Below, piece by piece: positions 59,001 through 64,000 of a stretch of 64,000 nucleotides of DNA (positions are counted from its first letter, which is position 1; each line of letters begins with the position of its first letter). A model generated the notes under the pieces. That model had not been told where the DNA came from and made no database searches. It saw nothing but the letters and a program-made list of their open reading frames with translations. This DNA is from Pogonophryne albipinna (Eukaryota; Chordata; Actinopteri; Perciformes; Artedidraconidae): positions 2,662,570 through 2,726,569 of the forward strand of contig CM053246.1 in the NCBI GenBank assembly GCA_028583405.1, read 5' to 3'. The translations under genes were made by a program, and so were the position numbers.

Positions 59001-62000
59001 CCAATGTGGAAGCAGAATGTGTGAAAGCATACAGCACGATGCGGGGTGTGTCTCTAGACATATTTAGACTGGAATAGCGGGGCCCAGTACATGAACTCGC
59101 CTCACAGGTGCACACGCCAGGATAGAGGACATCAGACTCCAGAGAAAATTTGCTCAAGTCCGAGTCGGAGCGTCAATGTACAAGTCGAGTCCGAGTCATC
59201 ATGGGGGGGAAAATTCACGAGTCCAAGTCCAAGTCAGCGTACGCGATAATTCACGAGTCCGAGTCCAAGTCATCGTGCGCGAGAATTCACGAGTCCAAGT
59301 CCAAGTCACGTCAATCAGTGCGCGAGTCCGAGTCGATCACGAGTCCCGAAAATCGACACACCATCTCTGGTCTCAGGGCATCTTAATATTTAAGAATCTA
59401 TTAATGTGTTATACCAGATTAACGGGAAGAATCTCAGCTAACTGACGATACAAACCATTTTTACCAAAACAAAACACAAGTCTCATAAGAAGCATCTAAA
59501 TGACCCCTGAGCGAAAAAATGCTCACGCACTTTGGCACAGAACTCAAGATAAAGATACCCTTATTACTTATCGTAGCTGCACATATATGCAAGATATCCG
59601 ATTAAAGCTGAGGTTCCACAGATAATATAGGTATAGTATCATCACTGAGAGATCCGAACTCGCGACAGGGGAAGCAAACACAGACATCACAACACGTACC
59701 TTTACGGAGGTTTTACGGGAGATCGTCTCACCGTAGCTGTCAATCTGATCAAAAGACTGGTTCAATGGCATTAAAACGAGCCATTGTCCGGCAGTGGCTC
59801 AGTCAGTAGGGGCTTGGACTGGGAACTGTAGGGTCGCTGGTTCAAGTCCCCGACCAGACCTAAAAATATGGAGTGTGGACTTCTACTTGGAGAGGTCCCA
59901 GTTCACCTCCTGCCCTGCCGTGGTGCCCTTGAGCAAGGCACCAGACATCCCCCTTCCCCCCCTCACTCCCATTGCTCAGGGACTACGGATGGAAATTAGC
60001 TCAAAGCTATAATCCGGCATATTTACACTGGAAACATAACCTGTCTAAAGTGTTCATTAATGTGCATTGTCCCTCATCAAATAAACGATTAAATAAAAAT
60101 AAACGAGAAAAAACGCGGCTGAATCGGTTAATCCATAGGTTGATAATGTGTCTATAGCTTTGAAAAAAATATTTATAATCCATAATTCCATTTTTATGTA
60201 AACATCGGAGAGTAAAAGTTAGCTGCTAATGGTAGCCACCAGAGTTATCGCAGCTTCCGGTTTTGGCTATGCGTCACTCTCACTCCTTATTTGGTAATGT
60301 GTGCGTGTATGTGGGAGTTCCCCTCGATTCCATTGGCTCTGACGGTTAGAAAGAGATGTCAATCATCAAAATCGACCAAGGGGGGCCAGAGATATGGAAA
60401 ATCCACCCAAATGGCCCCAAAAGTGTTTTTTTTGCTAAATCTCTCTAAAAAGGTCAAATTTCACTTGTTTTGCATCAATCTTGATACAGGGTATTTATTA
60501 TAGTGTAGCGACCCTGTATAGGATGCTGAGGGTGTCACTCAGGCATCCCCCGTCGCTCTGCAAATCACAGAGCTGCACAGTGATGCTGGTCGAGGTGCGG
60601 GCCTGTGGTTGGGGGAGCAGACGGGGGAGGGCGGGGAAGTTGTGACGTAGACACTGTTATATATGGGAGTAGGTGTGGGAGTTAGTGTGAGTGTGAGGTT
60701 GAACCCACAAGCTGTGCATGAACCTGTAAGCATCTGTGATTAAGAAGAGTTATTAAAGCCTAATAACTTGAAGCCTGTTTCCGACTCCCTTTGTGATCGT
60801 TACAATATGTTGTAGTTTGGATTCCTAAAGCTTTTAGTCTACCATCCCATCATTCAAGGGTGGTTTTCACTATAAGTAATTATTTTTCTTTTGGACGGAC
60901 ACAATAATTTATAATTTACTGTGTTCAATCTGAATTTACTTTAAAATAAAAACATCTATATTGATTCTGACACTTCTACATCCAACTCACAGATGCAACC
61001 TTGCTTTGAGAAAAAAGATTATTAATTTAACCCTTTTAGAAGGGAAGATATGGTCATTTGTTCTGGGAATGTCATTTTCGAGCCTGAGACCTGAAAAACA
61101 GGCTCGGGGCTTAACAGGTTTTAACATTATTCAATAATACTAAATGTTACTAGGATGCTAACATTGGTTAGTAAATGAATTAACAAGTCAAATTGAGGAC
61201 ATTTGCTTTTGTTAATGTGATGGATGTTTTGCTATCCTAACTGGCTCCTAATTGGAACAAAAACGCACTTAAGAGTTTTACTTATGCATCAGTACTTACA
61301 ATGATGTTGCTTGTTTGAAGTGAATATGTCAGCACAGATGTTGTTGTCCTTAGTTTGAATCTTTATGGTTTATTGCACTTATTGTAAGTCGCTTTGGATA
61401 GAAGCCTCAGCTAAATGCTATGTAATGTAATGTACATAGTATCCCTTCACTGGCTTCCGGTAACTGCTAGAATCCACTTCAAGACAATGGTACTTGCGTA
61501 CCATGCTGCGAATGGATCTGGCCCTCCCAGGACATGGTTAAACTGTACACCCCAGCACGTGCACTCCACTCTACATCGGCCAAACGGCTCGCTGCACCCG
61601 CACTGCGAGGGGGACCCAAGTTCCCATCAGCAAAAACACGTGGGTTTGCTATCCTGGCTCCAAAATGGTGGAATGAGCTCCCCATTGAAATCAGGACAGC
61701 AGAAAGCTTACACACCTTTCGGGGGAGACTGAAAACTCATCTCTTTCGACTCCACTTCGAGCGATAGAATTACTAACAATGCACTTATATACTAATAAAG
61801 GACTGGCTTATCTAAAGCCAGTTGAGTAGCACTTGAAATGTTTTAGCTCCATGAAACCTCATGTACTTATATGATTTTGTATCTTGTTGGTCGAACGCAC
61901 TTATTGTAAGTCGCTTTGGATAAAAGCGTCAGCTAAATGCAATGTAATGTAATAATGTAATGTTGAGTTACTAAGCTTAAGGTTTAAAAACCCAACAAAC

Positions 62001-63520
62001 ACATATTTTACAGGCACCTATGAGGACATGATCTCTTCTGTCATCGAAGGAGTTTCAGACACCTGAACATAACTGATATTGAATGTAAAGTCTGAGAAGT
62101 CCTCAAACGGCCGCATTACATTAGGTTTAAATTGTTGCCTAAGGGTGGTACAGAATTAAAAAGTTTCTCAGTTTTATCATCCATCACTTTTGTTCTCTGA
62201 TGTGTATGCGCATTATATCATCACAAGGTTGGTTTAGTTTTTGTTCAAATAAGCTGAATTTGCTGCAAATCATGGATGAAGAGTGATGTGACCTTGACGA
62301 AGGCGTCCCTGCAGTCCACCGCCTGGGCCGAGGCCAGAGGTTTGGTCACACTCTCTTTGGCTGTCATGAAGGAGCGCTGAGTCAGACTCTTCTCCAGCGC
62401 TTTGGGATCCACCTGAGGTAAGAGGCAATCACAGTAAGAACAGTTCATCTCAGCACCTTAGTTAAGATTTGTAAAAAAAAAAAATCATACCTCTAAAAGT
62501 TGGCTGGCCATTTTGAAATGGGATGATTTGAGGATGTCACAGCCCTCTAGGTTATTTACTATGGTGGCTGAAAGAATGCAAAACAAATATAAGTAATGGC
62601 TAAAAAATGCAACTATATACAGTATGTGTGTTGGTGTGCTAATCCCCTCGTATGGTGCTGTCTTTACCCTCGTAGTCCACATTGCCGAGGTGAAGGATAG
62701 CAGCGAGCAGCCTGGAGACTTCCCAGGAGTCATTGTCTGTGAACATGAGGATCTTCAGAGCTGAGCGGAAGTGGGCGTATTCCTTCACATCATCACGTCC
62801 TTCACAGCTGGTGCATTTACCCTGGGGATATGATCACATGGTTTACAGCTTAATTACTGATTGATTTGAATCTTGATCTTGTAATATGAGATTAACTGGC
62901 TCTTTTGTATCTTCAGTATCCATCACAATTATATAAACATTTCAGTTTGCCAAAGTATTCCAGTACCATGGTCAGATAGTTGTACTCCGCAGCGTTCCCA
63001 AGGGAAAGAATCTTCTTCTGCTCGGCTGGCATTCCCATCAGCATGTAGTAAAAGATGTGGTAGTTCCTCTCCTCCGGCGCCTGCATGTGGACCAACATGT
63101 TTATCACAAGAACATTTGAACTGTCCCAATTTACTGCTCTTGCAAATAGTCTGCTCATAACACATTTTTCCACCTGACGACAAACTCGCGACTTCTCCAG
63201 AAGGTACTGCTCAACGCGGGCCCCTTCAATGGCCCCCCCCTTGGTGAAGTTGATGTCAATGTACTTTCCAAATCGACTGGAGTTATCGTTACGAACGGTT
63301 TTGGCATTACCAAAGGCTGAGAAGAAAACAACACAGCAGATTAAGCGAAACAGCAGATTATGAAGACTGTTTTATAGTTTCAGATTTTTTGCCCATACCC
63401 TCCAGGATGGGGTTAGCTTCCAGGATCTGCTGCTCGATCCAGGAGTGCTGTCCGCTCACTGCAGCCAGGAACTGCAGCATGAGCTTGGTGCTCTCCGTCT
63501 TCCCTGCTCCTGACTCTCCA
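28173..63520 (-). CDS. myo7b: unconventional myosin-VIIb (5' end outside the window)
   Basis: Actin-based motor; in mammals it sits at brush-border microvillar tips with the intermicrovillar adhesion complex. The 43 exons visible here sum to 6,274 nt and encode 2,090 residues; roughly the first 150 are missing. Motor: 63399-63520 (P-loop GESGAGKT), 63174-63316 (switch I NDNSSRFG), 62967-63080, 62668-62821, 62491-62567, 62293-62412, 56381-56520 (switch [10 protein letters not shown]), 56061-56271, 55845-55980, 55592-55761, 55359-55499 (IRCIKPND), 55112-55270, 54923-55015. Five IQ motifs: 54230-54324, 54057-54141, 53750-53968. Charged helix: 53152-53361. MyTH4-1: 52841-53074, 52576-52752, 51770-52060, 51516-51682, 50718-50844, 50522-50641. 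FERM-1: 49574-49747, 48702-48929, 47313-47480, 47108-47225, 44426-44552, 44177-44343. SH3: 40474-40655. MyTH4-2: 40273-40394, 40020-40198, 38949-39081, 35389-35544. FERM-2: 31346-31451, 31144-31257, 30942-31029, 30735-30841, 29821-30006, 28791-28907, 28558-28641, 28358-28477, 28173-28265. Splice phases agree throughout; the join 40020/39081 is the least certain. MYO7A is the alternative, but gpr17 linkage favours MYO7B. Confidence 0.93.
29040..29071 (+). repeat. 27-bp poly-G run
   Basis: Twenty-seven consecutive G, then C and four more G, inside the myo7b intron between the exons at 28791-28907 and 29821-30006. On the transcribed orientation it is poly-C. It could fold as a G-quadruplex on the plus strand; the length may also be an assembly or sequencing artefact. 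Confidence 0.9.
31577..32327. mobile_element. PIF/Harbinger-type MITE
   Basis: Near-perfect inverted termini: tggcgcgtttccactgcag at the left, ctgcagtggaaacgcgcca at the right. They are flanked on both sides by TTA (31574-31576 and 32328-32330), the target trinucleotide of PIF/Harbinger elements. It is 751 bp with no transposase, in the myo7b intron between the exons at 31346-31451 and 35389-35544. Confidence 0.85.
32637..33558. mobile_element. inner hAT-like element with GTAAC-rich ends
   Basis: Exact 8-bp target duplication cttctagg at 32629-32636 and 33559-33566. The ends are perfect inverted decamers, CAGGGTTGGG and CCCAACCCTG. Subterminal GTAAC/GTTAC-rich sequence is typical of one widespread fish hAT group. 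It is 922 bp with no transposase, but carries a LINE fragment at 32858-33045. Confidence 0.88.
32858..33045 (+). pseudogene. L2-type LINE fragment inside the inner hAT
   Basis: The plus strand at 32861-32945 translates to [18 protein letters not shown] and onward ITRTAFSYC, the conserved region after the reverse-transcriptase core in L2-like LINEs. The sequence then jumps to a typical L2 3' tail (ggtgtccttgggtgctttga and an ATT-repeat tail at about 33020-33045), so the middle is deleted. Confidence 0.7.
33998..34712. mobile_element. MITE-like interspersed repeat, copy C
   Basis: Begins ttaagatctcctatcatgct and ends gcattttgcatgataggaca: imperfect inverted termini matching copies A (5090) and B (15635). 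About 715 bp, non-coding. It is the fullest uninterrupted copy in the window. Confidence 0.75.
36135..38770 (+). pseudogene. 5'-truncated L1/Tx1-like LINE with inactive reverse transcriptase
   Basis: Sense is opposite to myo7b, in the intron between the exons at 35389-35544 and 38949-39081. The plus strand encodes reverse-transcriptase blocks [11 protein letters not shown] (about 36220), a [19 protein letters not shown] block at about 36392 in a shifted frame, the catalytic YADD ([11 protein letters not shown], about 36510), and [10 protein letters not shown] (about 36610). A C-terminal cysteine/histidine block follows ([19 protein letters not shown], about 37800). Frameshifts occur near 36360-36400 and 36870-36990, and a TAA interrupts the frame at 37657. 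A 3' tail with aataaaaaga and an A-rich run ends near 38770. The endonuclease half is absent. It is dead. Confidence 0.88.
40915..41152. repeat. interspersed repeat fragment left of the Tc1 insertion
   Basis: A segment of the type ataagatatactttattgat followed by aaataaataaat tracts resembles a common fish dispersed repeat. Sequence of similar character resumes right of the Tc1-like element (43877-44080), so the element may have inserted into it. Confidence 0.4.
41153..43876 (-). mobile_element. decayed Tc1/mariner-type transposon
   Basis: Inverted termini: atacactgtgtgcacaatta at the left, and taattgtacacacagcgtat at the right, preceded by a TA-rich target. The transposase reads on the minus strand. 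Traces include the second catalytic Asp block ([11 protein letters not shown], about 43010-43040), the downstream catalytic Glu block ([12 protein letters not shown], about 41455-41490), and helix-turn-helix-like and catalytic remnants across 43000-43680. The frame is shifted at about 42960 and elsewhere. The DD34E spacing is destroyed by the minisatellite at 41481-42944. Lies in the myo7b intron between the exons at 40474-40655 and 44177-44343. Confidence 0.87.
41481..42944. repeat. 21-bp minisatellite (~70 copies) grown from a transposase codon motif
   Basis: Unit aggtcaggtgaggaagggtt plus t, period 21 bp, copies 80-100% alike. Variants (gagaagg/gaaagg, toggling of a/g at the aagg(g/a) position) form higher-order blocks such as the repeated three-unit pattern in 41680-41870 and 42560-42760. 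Read on the minus strand in transposase orientation each unit gives SPDLNPS. The array is bounded on one side by the intact transposase phrase [12 protein letters not shown] and on the other by NNDMAPFLT, the residues that precede SPDLNPIEN in related elements. No stop occurs in long stretches because the period is a multiple of three. Confidence 0.95.
45050..45430. repeat. interspersed repeat fragment of unresolved class
   Basis: Contains ttatggcctgtgggatgaaa, ctgtccctgagtctggtggt and tgccagacggcagcagactg, phrases of a widespread fish dispersed repeat. No intact coding frame. In the myo7b intron between the exons at 44426-44552 and 47108-47225. Confidence 0.45.
45431..47107. other. myo7b intron, no recognised feature
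   Basis: AT-rich. No exon, structured repeat or clear transposon terminus was recognised on either strand. Confidence 0.4.
48243..48684. mobile_element. MITE-like element ending 17 bp from a myo7b exon
   Basis: Left end aaagaggccctattctgc and right end gcagaataagtcctt are imperfect inverted termini enclosing about 440 bp without coding capacity. The right end lies at 48684, and the myo7b exon 48702-48929 has its 5' splice site at 48701-48700. The intron therefore begins almost directly with the transposon. Confidence 0.65.
57033..57468. mobile_element. truncated Tc1-like element
   Basis: Begins with the common Tc1 fish terminus cagcagtcaaacgtttggac (about 57042) and runs through familiar 5' sequence (gaagacatcaaaactatgaa, ttttgccttgatgacagctt) to ccatattatggcaagaac. 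There it stops exactly where the foldback element begins at 57469. The remainder of the Tc1 is not found on the far side of the foldback element. Confidence 0.75.
57469..59369. mobile_element. foldback (long inverted repeat) element with GAGTCC-type repeat ends
   Basis: Arms 57469-58306 and 58482-59369 are inverted copies of each other over more than 800 bp, for example gtctgaactggatccttaga on the right against the complement of tctaaggatccagttcagac on the left. The spacer is 175 bp. Both outer ends and the spacer are packed with the hexamer-like motif gagtcc/gagtcg (gactcg inverted). The extreme ends are CAGAGATGG and CCATCTCTG. Each arm holds a smaller palindrome (agcacatggctactta / taagtagccatgtgct). 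No transposase seen. Class unresolved; the termini are hAT-like in style, but no 8-bp duplication was found. Confidence 0.85.
59785..60020 (+). mobile_element. tRNA-derived SINE
   Basis: A tRNA-like head carries a pol III A box (gtggctcagtcagtagggg, about 59793) and B box (ggttcaagtcccc, about 59838). A body with gtgcccttgagcaaggcacc follows, a block shared by many fish tRNA SINEs. In the large myo7b intron 56521-62292. Not a functional tRNA gene: no cloverleaf closes. Confidence 0.75.
60030..60500. other. myo7b intron, unassigned
   Basis: No exon or structured repeat recognised; moderately CpG-containing at 60240-60380. Confidence 0.35.
60504..60804 (+). mobile_element. probable solo LTR of a Ty3/gypsy-like retroelement
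   Basis: About 300 bp begins TGTAGCGACC and ends GATCGTTACA (TG...CA), with a TATA-like box (ttatatatgggag, about 60658) and an attaaa polyadenylation-type signal (about 60755) in the expected order for an LTR. No internal retroelement sequence adjoins it. The flanking short duplication is not clear. Confidence 0.5.
61360..61437 (+). mobile_element. LINE 3' tail fragment, first of two stacked copies
   Basis: ttgtaagtcgctttggatag followed by agctaaatgctatgtaatgt is the characteristic 3' end of an L2/CR1-like fish LINE. The same tail recurs at about 61905-61960. Confidence 0.65.
61438..61965 (+). pseudogene. 3' end of an L2/CR1-like LINE reverse-transcriptase frame
   Basis: The plus strand encodes [13 protein letters not shown] (about 61444), then in another frame [15 protein letters not shown] and [20 protein letters not shown], ending [10 protein letters not shown] and stop at about 61767. 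This is the conserved C-terminal end of L2-type LINE proteins. A frameshift separates the parts. A 3' tail (ttgtaagtcgctttggataa) follows at about 61905. 5' truncated and non-functional. Confidence 0.75.
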
Positions 63521-64000
63521 CTGATGGGGAGACAGAAGTGACACATGCAGAGGAAATTCATTTAATAAGGTAGCTTTTGATAAAATAAACGTTACTTTAT
63601 AATGATATTTAGAGTAAAAACAATAGGATTCATTCATATCAAGTACTTAAAAATACTCATGAATACATGAACGACAAACAAGATGCAATGAATTGCAAAG
63701 AGGAAATATGAAGAAGCTATTGAACAGGGCTTATTCAGGGCCTCGGTCTGGGGCAACAATATTATTCAATATTTAAATGATTTACCGTCTTTAAAATGCC
63801 TTTCACTGTTTCCAAGCTAAATGTCTGTTTTAAACCCCTGTCAACATTGTTTGACAATTATCAACATCAATTGAAGTTGTCTTCCCCCCCTGTATGCTTT
63901 TAATGGTTGAATCAATGTATATGCAGACACACATGAGCAAGCACTTTATGCTCGGTGGCATGGTTGAAATTCTTTAAAAGTTGCCTCCAACAACTAAAGC
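63521..64000. other. myo7b intron running off the right edge
   Basis: Upstream of the P-loop exon. The exons for the first ~150 residues of the motor (SH3-like N terminus) must lie beyond base 64000. Nothing else recognised. Confidence 0.6.

Noticed and set aside
59790..59865. A functional tRNA gene
   Set aside because: A and B boxes are present but the cloverleaf does not close and a SINE body follows.
28173..63520. Two separate MyTH4-FERM genes instead of one
   Set aside because: All splice phases connect from the motor to the last FERM exon and the order matches a single class VII myosin.
1..64000. Bacterial-type features (operons, ribosome binding sites, CRISPR, phage attachment sites)
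   Set aside because: The DNA is spliced vertebrate sequence; none were expected or seen.

Overview
This is vertebrate nuclear DNA, almost certainly from a teleost fish. Genes are split into many short exons with canonical GT/AG borders. The predicted proteins are vertebrate families, and the introns carry fish-type transposons (hAT, Tc1/mariner, PIF/Harbinger, L1/Tx1 and L2 LINEs, a tRNA-derived SINE). No species can be named from the sequence alone.

Three identifiable genes lie on the minus strand, so transcription runs from high to low coordinates. From right to left they are: (1) myo7b, an unconventional class VII myosin, 28173-63520. Its first coding exons lie beyond the right edge, and 43 exons encoding 2,090 residues are visible (motor, five IQ motifs, MyTH4-FERM-SH3-MyTH4-FERM). 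(2) gpr17, an intronless-CDS class A receptor, 22652-23671, with a probable 5' untranslated exon near 26009. (3) inpp5d (SHIP1), 2836-19747, complete, with 27 coding exons that sum exactly to 1,137 codons plus stop. Both multi-exon models were assembled by hand from splice borders; exon phases agree at the joins. A possible first exon of a fourth minus-strand gene (8 codons) sits at 1316-1339, with the rest of that gene off the left edge.

The genes do not form an operon and have unrelated roles: SHIP1 is a haematopoietic PI(3,4,5)P3 5-phosphatase, GPR17 a purinergic/cysteinyl-leukotriene-like orphan GPCR, and myosin VIIB a brush-border motor. The GPR17-MYO7B neighbourhood is also found on human 2q14.3, which supports orthology.

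Introns and spacers are dominated by transposable elements. The most striking is a decayed Tc1/mariner element (41153-43876) whose transposase gene has been blown apart by a ~1.46 kb, 21-bp-period minisatellite. Each unit encodes the heptad SPDLNPS, copied from the transposase's own SPDLNPIEN catalytic motif. Others are a ~1.9 kb foldback element with ~850-bp inverted arms (57469-59369), a hAT inside a hAT with both 8-bp target duplications intact (32509-33906), a hAT inside a smaller MITE-like repeat (15635-17107), a PIF/Harbinger MITE (31577-32327), a 5'-truncated L1/Tx1-like LINE (36135-38770), and a 776-codon open frame made of stacked tandem repeats lying antisense in an inpp5d intron (10050-12380).
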